From assembly GCF_016907365.1 (NCBI RefSeq), contig NZ_JAFBBV010000001.1, forward strand, positions 2,046,001 through 2,110,000: a DNA stretch of 64,000 nucleotides. The letters run 5' to 3'. This stretch comes from Oerskovia paurometabola. GTDB taxonomy: Bacteria; Actinomycetota; Actinomycetes; Actinomycetales; Cellulomonadaceae. A program made the position numbers and the translations under genes. Positions 45,401-55,212 of the stretch are shown piece by piece; position 1 is the first letter of the stretch; every line of letters begins with the position of its first letter. Below the pieces are notes generated by a model. It did no database searches and was not told the origin of the DNA. It was given only the letters and a program-made list of their open reading frames with translations.

Positions 45401-46224
45401 GCACGACCAACGGCGCCGTGTCGGTCGCGGGCTTCACGGCCCTCGAGAAGCGGGTCGGCAAGCCGCTCGCGGACCTGGCCGAGGAGAACCACGACCGCCA
45501 GGTCACGTTCGCCCAGACCCTGACCGGGCCGCAGAACGTCTTCACGAGCTACGAGTGGTCGGGCTCCGAGCAGGGCGGGCGGCGCTACTCGCCGTTCGTG
45601 GTCAACGTCGAGCGGCTCAAGCCGTGGCACACGCTCACGGGTCGCCAGCACTTCTTCGTCGACCACGACTGGATGACCGAGCTCGGCGAGCAGCTCCCGG
45701 TCTACCGGCCGCCGCTCGACATGGCACGCCACTTCGGCCACCAGGGCTTCAGCGAGCCCGGCTCGACCGAGGTCACGGTGCGCTACCTGACGCCGCACTC
45801 CAAGTGGTCCATGCACTCGCAGTTCCAGGACAACCCGTACATGCTCGCGCTCTCGCGCGGGGGCCCCACGATCTGGATCTCCGAGGGCGACGCGGCGACC
45901 GCGGGGATCGCGGACAACGACTGGATCGAGGCGGTCAACCGCAACGGCGTGGTCGTGGCCCGGGCCGTGGTCTCGCACCGCATGCCCACGGGCACGGTCT
46001 ACATGTACCACTCGAAGGACCGCAACATCGACGTGCCCAAGGCCGAGGCGTCGGGCAAGCGAGGGGGCATCCACAACGCGCTGACGATGATCATGATGAA
46101 GCCCACGCACCTCCTGGGCGGGTACGGCCAGCTCACCTACGCCTTCAACTACTACGGGCCGACCGGCAACCAGCGCGACGAGTACACGGTCATCCGTCGG
46201 CGCAACCAGGAAGTGGAGTACTGA
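42457..46224 (+). CDS. narG: Respiratory nitrate reductase alpha subunit
   Basis: Reduces nitrate to nitrite at a molybdenum bis-MGD centre on the cytoplasmic side of the membrane. 1255 residues, full length. The N-terminal [4Fe-4S] site is His-x3-Cys-x3-Cys ('HGVNCTGSCAWD') with a further Cys in 'RGCPRG', typical of NarG. 'WGSNVPVTRTPDAHF' and the late 'HSKWSMHSQFQDNPYML' regions are conserved. The ATG has GAGGAG upstream. First gene of narGHJI. Confidence 0.96.
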   Translation: MTIDDPATMSPLMKKLLKTRSHFPQTEVFDSAHAMIETDPSEWDRFYRDRWAHDKVVRSTHGVNCTGSCAWDVYVKDGLITWEHQGTDYPTTGLDSPEYEPRGCPRGASFSWYTYSPSRVRYPYVRGVLLEMYLDARCRLGDPVLAWAEVVESPLKATLYKRARGKGGLVRADWELATEIMAAAHVYTIKAYGPDRCVGFTPIPAMSMASFGVGTRFLSMIGGTLLSFYDWYADLPPASPQIWGDQTDVPESGDWWNSSYIMMWGSNVPVTRTPDAHFLAEARYKGTKVVAVSPDYADNVKFADDWLAPAPGTDGALAQAMGHVLLTEFYRDRQVPYFEAYSRTYTDAPFLVTLDESPGARATAEGTVPDGAPAPVFRPAKFLTAADLDGLPVAGATGQRPEFRPVFLDTAADALTVPNGTLADRWTEDGVGRWNLDLEDHDPALSLLGLTHAGAEAQGVVVELPRFDVGETEGGSSVLRGVPAIRVGDRLVTTVFDLLMAQYGVGRDGLPGTWPTGYDDPTSPGTPGWQESLTGVPAEQCTRIAREFARNAEVSKGRSMIIMGAGTNHWYHADTIYRTFIALLTLTGCQGVNGGGWAHYVGQEKARPVTGQQHMGFALDWQRPTRHMAGTAFWYTATDQWRYEGFGADELASPTGPGTLKDRSMMDCLTQAARMGWTPSHPGFDRNPLDLCDEAAAAGVPVADHVVSELRSGNLRFAVEDPDDPQNFPRVLTVWRANLIGNSAKGNEYFLKHLLGADSSLRAHETPPERRPEEVVWRDEAPEGKLDLLTNIDFRMTSTSLFADVVLPAATWYEKQDISTTDMHPFVHALNAAIAPPWQARTDYDAFLGLADKVSELAKIHLGTRTDVIAAPLTHDTPDEMAQPGGVVLDWRKGECEPVPGVTMPRLVVVERDYTQIAEKMRAVGPLISKVGTTTKGVTVVPEQAVEFLAKANGVRKDGVAKGRPSLETAAHFCEAILALSGTTNGAVSVAGFTALEKRVGKPLADLAEENHDRQVTFAQTLTGPQNVFTSYEWSGSEQGGRRYSPFVVNVERLKPWHTLTGRQHFFVDHDWMTELGEQLPVYRPPLDMARHFGHQGFSEPGSTEVTVRYLTPHSKWSMHSQFQDNPYMLALSRGGPTIWISEGDAATAGIADNDWIEAVNRNGVVVARAVVSHRMPTGTVYMYHSKDRNIDVPKAEASGKRGGIHNALTMIMMKPTHLLGGYGQLTYAFNYYGPTGNQRDEYTVIRRRNQEVEY

Positions 46225-46225
46225 G

Positions 46226-47752
46226 ATGCGGGTCATGTCGCAGGTCGCGATGGTCATGAACCTCGACAAGTGCATCGGGTGCCACACGTGCTCGGTCACG
46301 TGCAAGCAGACGTGGACCAACCGCGACGGCGTCGAGTACGTGTGGTTCAACAACGTCGAGACCAAGCCGGGAACGGGGTACCCGCGCGGGTACGAGGACC
46401 AGGACCGGTGGCACGGCGGCTGGGAGCTCGACCGCAAGGGACGGCTCCGGCTCCGCTCGGGCGGGCGGTTGCGCCGCCTCGCGTCGATCTTCGCGAACCC
46501 CGACCTCCCGGGGCTCGACGACTACTACGAGCCCGCGACGTACGACTTCGACCAGCTCATCTCCGCGCCGGCGAACTCGCCGCAGATCCCCGTGGCCCGG
46601 CCCAAGAGCGCGATCACGGGCAAGGACATGAAGATCACGTGGGGACCCAACTGGGACGACGACCTGGGCGGCTCGCCGCAGATCGCGTCGAAGGACCCCA
46701 ACCTCGCGTCCATGGTCGACAAGGTCCAGCTCTCGTTCGAGCAGACGTTCATGTTCCACCTGCCCCGGATCTGCGAGCACTGCCTCAACCCGGCGTGCGT
46801 CTCGGCCTGCCCGTCGTCGGCCATGTACAAGCGCGTCGAGGACGGGATCGTGCTCGTGGACCAGGACGCGTGCCGCGGCTGGCGCATGTGCGTCTCGGCC
46901 TGCCCCTACAAGAAGGTCTACGTCAACCACCAGACGGGCAAGGCCGAGAAGTGCACGTTCTGCTTCCCGCGCATCGAGGCGGGGCAGCCGACCGTGTGCG
47001 CCGAGACGTGCGTGGGCCGCCTGCGGTACATCGGCCTCGTGCTCTACGACGCCGACGCGGTCGAGGCCGCGGCGTCCGTCGAGGACCCCCAGGACCTGCT
47101 CGACGCCCAGCGCTCGGTCTTCCTCGACCCCACGGACCCCGAGGTGATCGCGGCGGCACGGGCGGCCGGCATCGCCGAGGACTGGATCGGCGCGGCCCAG
47201 CGCTCGCCGATCTGGCAGCTCATCCAGAAGTTCAAGGTCGCCCTGCCGCTGCACCCCGAGTACCGGACCATGCCCATGGTCTGGTACGTGCCGCCGCTCT
47301 CGCCCGTCCTGGACGTGACGACCGAGCTCGGCAAGGACGACGCGGACGCCGACGACGTGTTCCACACCATCGCGTCGCTGCGCATCCCGCTCGAGTACCT
47401 CGCGAGCCTGTTCTCGGCCGGGGACGTCGACGTCGTCGCGGGCGTCCTCATGAAGCTCGCCGCGATGCGCAGCCACATGCGCCGCCGCACGCTGACCGGG
47501 GAGGTGGACGAGGCGTTGCTCGCCCAGGTCGGGTACTCGTCCGAGGACGTCGAGGAGCTCTACCGGCTCCTGGCCATCGCCAAGATGGAGGACCGCTACG
47601 TCATCCCCGCGGCGCACAAGGAGGACGCGGCCGAGATGGCCTCATGGGCCTCGGGCTGCTCGCTCGACAACCCGGGCGGCCCCGGCATGAGCGCGGCCTC
47701 CACGCGCGGCGGCCCCGTCTCCGTCCCCCTGCAGGTCCGGAGGCCGTCATGA
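46226..47752 (+). CDS. narH: Respiratory nitrate reductase beta subunit
   Basis: Electron-transfer subunit with four Fe-S clusters. 508 residues. Cysteine groups: CIGCHTCSVTCKQ near the N-terminus, CEHCLNPACVSACP, CRGWRMCVSACPYKK (Trp replaces one Cys, so this cluster is [3Fe-4S]) and CTFCFPR with 'CAETCVG'. One base separates it from narG, and it overlaps narJ by four bases. Confidence 0.96.
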   Translation: MRVMSQVAMVMNLDKCIGCHTCSVTCKQTWTNRDGVEYVWFNNVETKPGTGYPRGYEDQDRWHGGWELDRKGRLRLRSGGRLRRLASIFANPDLPGLDDYYEPATYDFDQLISAPANSPQIPVARPKSAITGKDMKITWGPNWDDDLGGSPQIASKDPNLASMVDKVQLSFEQTFMFHLPRICEHCLNPACVSACPSSAMYKRVEDGIVLVDQDACRGWRMCVSACPYKKVYVNHQTGKAEKCTFCFPRIEAGQPTVCAETCVGRLRYIGLVLYDADAVEAAASVEDPQDLLDAQRSVFLDPTDPEVIAAARAAGIAEDWIGAAQRSPIWQLIQKFKVALPLHPEYRTMPMVWYVPPLSPVLDVTTELGKDDADADDVFHTIASLRIPLEYLASLFSAGDVDVVAGVLMKLAAMRSHMRRRTLTGEVDEALLAQVGYSSEDVEELYRLLAIAKMEDRYVIPAAHKEDAAEMASWASGCSLDNPGGPGMSAASTRGGPVSVPLQVRRPS

Positions 47753-48507
47753 CGGCCCAGGCTCCGGCGTCGGGCAGGCGCGCGTTCGTCCCGCTCCTGC
47801 GGCGCTCGCGGCGCAGGGACCTCGTCGAGGTCCCCGCCCGGTCCGACGTCCTCGCGCTCGCCAGCATCCTGCTGGCCTACCCCGACGACGCCTGGTACGC
47901 CGACGCCGACGAGCTCGCCGCGGCCGTCGCGGCCCTGCCCGACTCGGCCCCGGCCGCGCACCTGCGCGCGTTCTGGGACCAGCACGCGCGGACGGAGCCG
48001 CGCGCCGCGCGAGCCCACTACGTCGAGACGTTCGACCTGCGCCGCAAGTCGTCGTTGTTCCTCAGCTACTACCTGCACGGCGACACGCGCCAGCGCGGCA
48101 TGGCGCTCCTCGCGCTCAAGCAGCGCTACCGCGCGTGCGGGTTCGCGCCCGACGACGCCGAGCTGCCCGACTACCTGCCCATGGTGCTCGAGTTCGCCTC
48201 GCGCGCCGGGACCGGGGCGGGGGAGGCGCCGCTGCGGACCCACCGCGGCGGGATCGAGCTCATCCGCCGTTCGCTCGCGGACCGCGGCTCGCACTACCGC
48301 GAGATCCTCGAGGCCGTGAGCGACCTCCTGGGGCCCGTGTCCGAGCGCCAGCGCGGCGAGGTCGACCAGCTCGCGCTCACCGGCCCGCCCAGCGACGACG
48401 CGGGGCTCGAGATCGCCTCGATGCCCTACGGGGGAGCGAGCTGGACCGACACGCCCGGCGCGCCCTTCGGCCCCCCGGAATTCACCTGCGCCCCGGAAGG
48501 ACGCTGA
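47749..48507 (+). CDS. narJ: Nitrate reductase assembly chaperone NarJ
   Basis: System-specific chaperone that keeps apo-NarGH until the molybdenum cofactor and clusters are inserted. 252 residues, mostly helical. 'ASILLAYPDDAWYAD' and 'YYVETFDLRRKSSLFLSYY' (as HYVETFDLRRKSSLFLSYY) are family hallmarks. The ATG at 47749 overlaps the narH stop. The C-terminal 40 residues are Pro/Gly-rich. Confidence 0.93.
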   Translation: MTAQAPASGRRAFVPLLRRSRRRDLVEVPARSDVLALASILLAYPDDAWYADADELAAAVAALPDSAPAAHLRAFWDQHARTEPRAARAHYVETFDLRRKSSLFLSYYLHGDTRQRGMALLALKQRYRACGFAPDDAELPDYLPMVLEFASRAGTGAGEAPLRTHRGGIELIRRSLADRGSHYREILEAVSDLLGPVSERQRGEVDQLALTGPPSDDAGLEIASMPYGGASWTDTPGAPFGPPEFTCAPEGR

Positions 48508-48510
48508 CAC

Positions 48511-49215
48511 ATGGACACCCTTCTCTTCGTGGTGCTGCCGTACGTCTGCCTCGCGATCTTCGTCGTCGGGCACGTCTGGAGGTACCGCAACGACCAGTTC
48601 GGCTGGACGACCCGTACGAGCCAGGTGCTCGAGAAGCGCTGGCTCGCGTGGGGCTCGCCCCTGTTCCACTTCGGGGCGCTGTTCGCGATCCTCGGGCACG
48701 CCGCGGGGCTCCTGATCCCGACGTCGTGGACCCGGGCCCTCGGGATCTCCGACCACACGTACCACGTGGTCGCGGTCGCGGCCGGGACCGTCGCGGGCGT
48801 CGTGCTGTGCGCGGGGCTCGTGATCCTGCTGCTGCGCCGGTTCTACGTCTCCGACCGCATCCGCGTCGTCACGACGCCCATGGACCGGGTCCTGTACCTC
48901 CTGCTCACGGTCGAGATCGGGGTCGGCATGTGGCAGACCGTCGCGATCAACGTGTTCGGCTCGGGCTACGAGTACCGCGGGACGGTCTCGGTCTGGTTCC
49001 GTCAGCTGTTCGTCCTCCAGCCCGACCCCTCGCTCATCACCGCGGCGCCCGCGGTCTACGGCTGGCACGCCGTCCTCGCGTGCCTGCTCCTCGCGATCTG
49101 GCCCTTCACGCGGCTCGTGCACGTCTGGTCGGTGCCCGTCGCGTACCTGGCCCGGCCGTACGTGGTCTACCGGCAGCGCTCCGCGGCGCCGGGGCGCGGC
49201 AAGGTGCGGGCATGA
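48511..49215 (+). CDS. narI: Respiratory nitrate reductase gamma subunit
   Basis: Membrane cytochrome b subunit that oxidises quinol and passes electrons to NarH. 234 residues, five membrane helices. Heme-ligand histidines are in 'FVVGHVWRYR', 'FHFGALFAILGHAAG' and 'LLLAIWPFTRLVHVWSVP'. It overlaps moaE by four bases, linking the reductase operon to cofactor synthesis. Confidence 0.95.
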   Translation: MDTLLFVVLPYVCLAIFVVGHVWRYRNDQFGWTTRTSQVLEKRWLAWGSPLFHFGALFAILGHAAGLLIPTSWTRALGISDHTYHVVAVAAGTVAGVVLCAGLVILLLRRFYVSDRIRVVTTPMDRVLYLLLTVEIGVGMWQTVAINVFGSGYEYRGTVSVWFRQLFVLQPDPSLITAAPAVYGWHAVLACLLLAIWPFTRLVHVWSVPVAYLARPYVVYRQRSAAPGRGKVRA

Positions 49216-49664
49216 GTGCGGTCCCCGACGTCCCCGCCCCGGTCGCCCGCGTCGTCCTCGCGGGCGTGGGGGAGACCGCCCTGGACGTGGCCGCGCACGA
49301 GCGCGCGGTGGCCTCCGTGCACGCCGGGGCCGTCGTGACCTTCGCGGGCGTCGTCCGCGACCACGACGGCGGGAGGTCCGTGGCCGCGCTCACCTACGAG
49401 GCCCACCCCGACGCGGACCGGATCATCCGCGAGATCGCGGCCCGCGTCGCGGCCCGCTCGGGCGAGGTCCGGGTAGCCGTCACGCACCGCGTGGGCGACC
49501 TCGCGATCGGCGACGTCGCGCTCGTCGCGGCAGTGTCCTCGGCCCACCGGGCTCAGGCCTTCGCGGCGTGCGGCGACCTCGTCGAGGAGGTCAAGGCCTC
49601 CCTGCCCGTGTGGAAGAGGCAGGCCTTCACCGACGGCACGCACGAGTGGGTCGGGGCGCTGTGA
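49212..49664 (+). CDS. moaE: Molybdopterin synthase catalytic subunit MoaE
   Basis: 150 residues. The family motifs 'GAVVTFAGVVRDHDGG', 'LTYEAHPDAD', 'VAVTHRVGDLAIGDVALVAAVSSAHR' (in shorter pieces) and the active-site Lys pair in 'EVKASLPVWKRQ' are present. It converts precursor Z to molybdopterin with MoaD. Overlaps narI and moaA by four bases each. Confidence 0.95.
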   Translation: MSAVPDVPAPVARVVLAGVGETALDVAAHERAVASVHAGAVVTFAGVVRDHDGGRSVAALTYEAHPDADRIIREIAARVAARSGEVRVAVTHRVGDLAIGDVALVAAVSSAHRAQAFAACGDLVEEVKASLPVWKRQAFTDGTHEWVGAL

Positions 49665-50668
49665 GCATCGCGCCCACGCTCGAGCGCGCGCTCGTCGACC
49701 GGTTCGGACGGCGCCACCGCGACCTGCGCATCTCCCTGACCGACCGCTGCTCCCTGCGGTGCACCTACTGCATGCCCGCCGACGGCATGCCCTGGCTGCC
49801 CTCCGACGAGCTCCTCACGGTCGCCGAGATGACCCGCGTCGCGGCCGTCGCGGTCCGGCACGGCATCCAGGAGATCCGCCTCACGGGCGGCGAACCGCTC
49901 CTGCGCCCCGACATCGTCGAGATCGTGGCCGAGCTGGCCGCGCTCCCCGGCGCCCCCGAGGTGTCGATGACGACCAACGGACTGCGCCTGCCGGCGCTCG
50001 CGGTCCCGCTGCGCGACGCGGGGCTGAGCCGGCTCAACCTGTCGCTCGACACCCTGCGCCGCGACCGGTACGTGCGGTTGACGCGGCGCGACCGCATGGA
50101 CCAGGCGCTCGACGGGCTCGCGGCCGCCGACCGGGCGGGCTTCACCGGGACCAAGCTCAACGCCGTCCTCGTACGGGGCGTCAACGACGACGAGACGGTC
50201 GACCTGCTCCGGTTCGCGCTCGACCGCGGATACGAGCTGCGGTTCATCGAGCAGATGCCGCTCGACGCGGGCCGGACGTGGACGCGCGAGGGCATGGTCA
50301 CGGCCGACGAGGTGCTCGCGTCGCTCAGCGGATCGTTCGACCTGTTCCCTGTGCCGACGCGCGGCGCTGCCCCGGCCGAGCGGTGGACGGTCGACGGAAC
50401 CGACGCGGTCGTCGGGATCGTGGCCTCCGTGACGCGTCCCTTCTGCGGGGCGTGCGACCGGATCCGGCTCACGGCCGACGGGCAGCTCCGCAGCTGCTTG
50501 TTCGCGCGCGAGGAGACCGACCTGCGGACCCTCCTGCGCGCAGGAGCCGACGACGACCGGATCGCGGCAGCGCTCGGTCTCGCGGTCCGCACCAAGGCCG
50601 CCGGGCACACGATCGGCAGCCCCTCGTTCCGGCAACCCGACCGCGGCATGTCCGCGATCGGGGGATAG
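49661..50668 (+). CDS. moaA: GTP 3',8-cyclase MoaA
   Basis: Radical-SAM enzyme for the first step of molybdenum cofactor synthesis. 335 residues. The SAM cluster motif is CSLRCTYC (C-x3-C-x2-C) near residue 28; the second cluster uses 'RPFCGACDRIRLTADGQLRSCLF' with three cysteines; the C-terminus ends in Gly-Gly as required. GTG start overlapping the moaE stop (GTGA). Confidence 0.95.
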   Translation: MSIAPTLERALVDRFGRRHRDLRISLTDRCSLRCTYCMPADGMPWLPSDELLTVAEMTRVAAVAVRHGIQEIRLTGGEPLLRPDIVEIVAELAALPGAPEVSMTTNGLRLPALAVPLRDAGLSRLNLSLDTLRRDRYVRLTRRDRMDQALDGLAAADRAGFTGTKLNAVLVRGVNDDETVDLLRFALDRGYELRFIEQMPLDAGRTWTREGMVTADEVLASLSGSFDLFPVPTRGAAPAERWTVDGTDAVVGIVASVTRPFCGACDRIRLTADGQLRSCLFAREETDLRTLLRAGADDDRIAAALGLAVRTKAAGHTIGSPSFRQPDRGMSAIGG

Positions 50669-50714
50669 CCCCCACCCGAGACCGCACCGACCCCGTACGA
50701 CAAGGAGTGACGAG

Positions 50715-50969
50715 ATGCCCGCCATCACCCTGCGCTACTACGCCGCGGCCCGTGCCGCAGCGAACGGCCTCGACGAGGAGGTGATCGAGACCGAGAGCCC
50801 CGCGGCCGCGCTCCGCGTCAGCGCGCGGCGCCACGGCGAGCCGATGCGCCGCGTGCAGGTCGTCTGCTCCTACCTCCAGGACGGTCGCGCGCTGCGCCCC
50901 GAGGCGGCGACCGCGCCCGTCGCCGGTCCGGTGACGATCGACGTGCTCCCACCGTTCGCCGGCGGGTGA
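50715..50969 (+). CDS. moaD: Molybdopterin synthase sulfur carrier subunit MoaD
   Basis: 84 residues, ubiquitin-like fold, ending in the activated Gly-Gly (PPFAGG). 'ITLRYYAAARAAAN' at the N-terminus is typical. The ATG has AAGGAG upstream. Separated from moaA by 46 bp, so still likely co-transcribed. moaC, mogA and moeA are not in the window. Confidence 0.93.
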   Translation: MPAITLRYYAAARAAANGLDEEVIETESPAAALRVSARRHGEPMRRVQVVCSYLQDGRALRPEAATAPVAGPVTIDVLPPFAGG

Positions 50970-51400
50970 GCGACATGGCGAGGTTCCCGGTGAGAGAGGT
51001 CTACCCGCCCCTGGACGCGGACGAACCGTCCGGTGCCCCGGCCCGACGGCGCATGGCCGGGCTGCGCGGCCCCGTCACCAGCGGGTGGCTGCTGGTGGCG
51101 AGCGTGAGCCAGCTCGGCACCTTCATCGCCGTCCTCTGGTACGGGCTGCTGGCGTTCCCCGAGATGACGCTGCCCGAGGCCGCGTTGCTCGTCGGCGCCC
51201 TGCTCGTGGCGCACTGGCTCACCTCGCTCGCCGTGTTCGCGGTGGGACGCGCACGGTTCCGGTGCCTCGAACGCCGGTACGTCGCCTGGCTCGACGGGCT
51301 CTGCACCGAGGAGCGGGCGGAGCACTGCCGCCGCGCCCAGCGCAGGCTCGTGGAGCACCAGAAGACGCCGAGGCACTGGGTGGTGCCCGCCGACTGGTGA
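50966..51400 (+). CDS. Two-helix membrane protein of unknown function in the nar-moa operon
   Basis: 144 residues. Membrane helices at about 38-60 and 70-93, with short basic ends and a C-terminal His/Arg/Cys-bearing tail ('CLERRYVAWLDGLCTEERAEHC'-like region with three cysteines). No family recognised. The GTG overlaps the moaD stop (GTGA); an ATG three codons later is an alternative. Last gene of the nar-moa transcript, convergent with panE. Confidence 0.7.
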   Translation: MSDMARFPVREVYPPLDADEPSGAPARRRMAGLRGPVTSGWLLVASVSQLGTFIAVLWYGLLAFPEMTLPEAALLVGALLVAHWLTSLAVFAVGRARFRCLERRYVAWLDGLCTEERAEHCRRAQRRLVEHQKTPRHWVVPADW

Positions 51401-51437
51401 CGGTGCTGCTGGTCCGGCGAGGACGGCGGGACCGAGG

Positions 51438-52361
51438 TCAGGAGAGCTCGGCGACGAGCCGGGCCGTGAGCGGCGCCGCGACCCCGTGGCGCTCGGCGGC
51501 CCGCACGACCGCGCCGCCGATCGCGTCGACCTCGAGAAGCCGACCCGCCTCGGCGTCACGCTCCATCGAGGAACGGGCGCCGGCCGGGAAGCGGTCGTAC
51601 AGGGCCAGTGACGCGGCCGGGTCCGACGGTGCGCCTGACGCCGTCGCGACCGCGGCGACCTCCGCGACCAGCGCCTCGAGCTCGCCCCGGTGGACCGTGC
51701 GCACCTCACCGATCGTCGCGCGGTACCGGGTCGTGAGCAGGGCCAGCGGCGCCAGGAAGGACAGCTTGGCCCACACGAGCGCGGCCTCGTCGGGCAGCAC
51801 CCGTACCGTGATCCCGGCGTGCGCGAGGAGGTCGCGCACGGCCTCGACCGTGTCCGTCGGCACGTCGCCGGGGGCGAGGTCGATCTCCACGAACGGGCTG
51901 CCGTGCACGATCTCGCCCGGCGCGACGCGCGTCGACTCGACCCGGATCACCGCAGGGACGACCCGCGCGGAGCCGTACCGTGCGCGCAGCACGTCCAGGT
52001 GCTCGACGCCGTTGAGCAGCGGCACGACCACGGCGTCCCCGAGGACCTCGGGCGCGACCCGGTCGAGCGCGTCCGCCAGGCCGGTGGCCTTGACGGCGAC
52101 CAGCAGCACGTCGACCGGCTCGGTGAGGCGCGCCGTCGCCCGGACGGCGACCTCGACGTCACCGAGCTGCCCGCTGCGGACGTGCAGCCCGTGCTCACGC
52201 AGGGACGCCGCCGTCTCGTCGCGCGCCACGAAGGTCACCGTCGCCTCGTCGGCGCGGACGAGCAGGGCCCCGACGAGGCCACCGACCCCTCCGGCGCCGA
52301 GGACGGCGACCTCCCGTGGTGCGCCGTGCCCCGTCGTGGTCTTGTTCGTCCCGTCGCTCAT
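51438..52361 (-). CDS. panE: 2-dehydropantoate 2-reductase family protein
   Basis: 307 residues. The N-terminal Rossmann motif 'VAVLGAGGVGGLVGALLVRA' binds NADPH. 'VKATGLADAL' and 'VPLLNGVEHLDVL' are typical of ketopantoate reductases, and the Lys of 'LVWAKLSFLAPLALL' is the catalytic residue. It may make pantoate for coenzyme A, although many paralogs exist in this family. ATG at 52361; the open frame continues to 52637 without similarity. Confidence 0.85.
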   Translation of the reverse strand: MSDGTNKTTTGHGAPREVAVLGAGGVGGLVGALLVRADEATVTFVARDETAASLREHGLHVRSGQLGDVEVAVRATARLTEPVDVLLVAVKATGLADALDRVAPEVLGDAVVVPLLNGVEHLDVLRARYGSARVVPAVIRVESTRVAPGEIVHGSPFVEIDLAPGDVPTDTVEAVRDLLAHAGITVRVLPDEAALVWAKLSFLAPLALLTTRYRATIGEVRTVHRGELEALVAEVAAVATASGAPSDPAASLALYDRFPAGARSSMERDAEAGRLLEVDAIGGAVVRAAERHGVAAPLTARLVAELS

Positions 52362-52611
52362 GGCCTCAGGAGACCACACGTCCGGTCGGTGCCGGACGCG
52401 GACGTGCGTCCTGCGAGCGTGAGGGTGGTCACGGGCCGCGGGTCCCGCCGTGGGACGCCCCGGGGACGGCCGGCAGGTGTGCCCGTGGAACGAACCGGAC
52501 AGGTGCCTCGTTGGTGACTCACGACAGCCCGTGAGCACGGCACCGGCATACCCGGCCGGTGGACGTCCGGGACGAACGAGCGTGCGGACGACGCACAGCA
52601 GGGACGACGCG

Positions 52612-53163
52612 ATGCCGGTGCAGCAGACCGAGACCACCCGCCCATGGACGTTCGACGCACGCGCCGGTGCGGTCTACGGGCTCATGACGGCTGCCTGGTA
52701 CGCCGTGCCCGACCTCGTCGAACGGCGCGGGACCCGGGCGCTCCTCAAGACGGCCTGCGGGGTCGCCGGCGCTGCGGTGCTGCTCCGGACCGGCGAGGGC
52801 CGCCAGGCGATCGACGGCGTCCGCAAGGTCCGCGACGCGATGCGGGAGACGTCGAGCACCGACGTCGCGGACCGGACCGCGGGGCCCTGGGAGCGGGCGT
52901 CCGACGACGGGCCGGACAACCCCCTGCACGGCCTCACCCCGGTCGAGATCGCGCCGGGCGGCAAGGTCGCGATCGCCGTCGGGGCGGCCGTCGTCCTCGG
53001 GGCCACGACCGCGTTCGCCGTCGTCGGGGAGAAGGGGGCGTACCGCTGGGGCGAGCGCATGCGCGCCCGCGGGGTGCGCGCGCCGCACCTGCGCGTGGGA
53101 CTCGTCCTGGGCGCCGCGGCAGCGGTCCTGGGTGGCCTGCTCCCGGCTCCCGAGGACGACTGA
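52612..53163 (+). CDS. Membrane protein of unknown function
   Basis: 183 residues. Hydrophobic segments at about 16-33, 42-57, 120-139 and 159-177, with a polar middle part (60-110). The sequence is not recognised. The ATG at 52612 has AGGGA upstream; the frame is open earlier but lacks coding character. It stands alone between panE (divergent) and an ABC-F gene (convergent). Confidence 0.65.
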   Translation: MPVQQTETTRPWTFDARAGAVYGLMTAAWYAVPDLVERRGTRALLKTACGVAGAAVLLRTGEGRQAIDGVRKVRDAMRETSSTDVADRTAGPWERASDDGPDNPLHGLTPVEIAPGGKVAIAVGAAVVLGATTAFAVVGEKGAYRWGERMRARGVRAPHLRVGLVLGAAAAVLGGLLPAPEDD

Positions 53164-53256
53164 CGCCCACCGAGGACGACTGAGAAGGAGTCGCGGCGGC
53201 TGGCCGAGGTCCGGCCGCGCGTAGTCGAAGCGGTTGGCTGCCGGATCACCGTTCCA

Positions 53257-53314
53257 CGAGATCGGGCTGGTTGTCCCATCCGGCGCGGCCGAGGCGACAA
53301 CCAGCCCGATCTCG
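53257..53314. terminator. Long perfect hairpin between convergent genes
   Basis: 19-nt perfect arms (53257-53275 and 53296-53314) with a 20-nt loop. A second hairpin, TCGACG/CGTCGA (about 53312-53333), follows and repeats the GACAACC segment of the first arm. Probably a bidirectional terminator. Confidence 0.75.
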
Positions 53315-53366
53315 ACGACAACCGGTCCGTCGACGTCCGCCGCGCGCGGCATCCCGAGCACGGTCG

Positions 53367-54986
<1,620 letters not shown>

Positions 54987-55133
54987 AGGGGTCCTCTCGG
55001 GCACCGTGCCGGAGGTCGGCACGACGGGAGAACACTACGCGGAGCGCCTGTCCGGACGGTCGTCGGTCACCGTTCGACGACCGTTCGTCGCACGGCGCCT
55101 ACCGCTCGTCGCACACCTCGACCGTCCGTCGAG

Positions 55134-55169
55134 GTGACCTGGATCACGGCCCGCCGTCGTCCCTAGCCT
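55134..55169 (+). promoter_or_regulatory. CRP/GlxR-type site and -10 upstream of cstA
   Basis: GTGA-CCTGGA-TCAC (55134-55147) matches the core of the CRP-family operator TGTGA-N6-TCACA, and TAGCCT (55164-55169) is a candidate -10. The site centre lies about 35-42 bp upstream of the expected start, an activator position. Confidence 0.55.
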
Positions 55170-55212
55170 TTCCCGGTCGGACGCAACGACGCGACCTTGG
55201 GAGAGAGAACCG

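Noticed and set aside
42400..46437. 1345-codon open frame antisense to narG
   Set aside because: It mirrors narG codon periodicity; narG motifs on the plus strand are full length and conserved.
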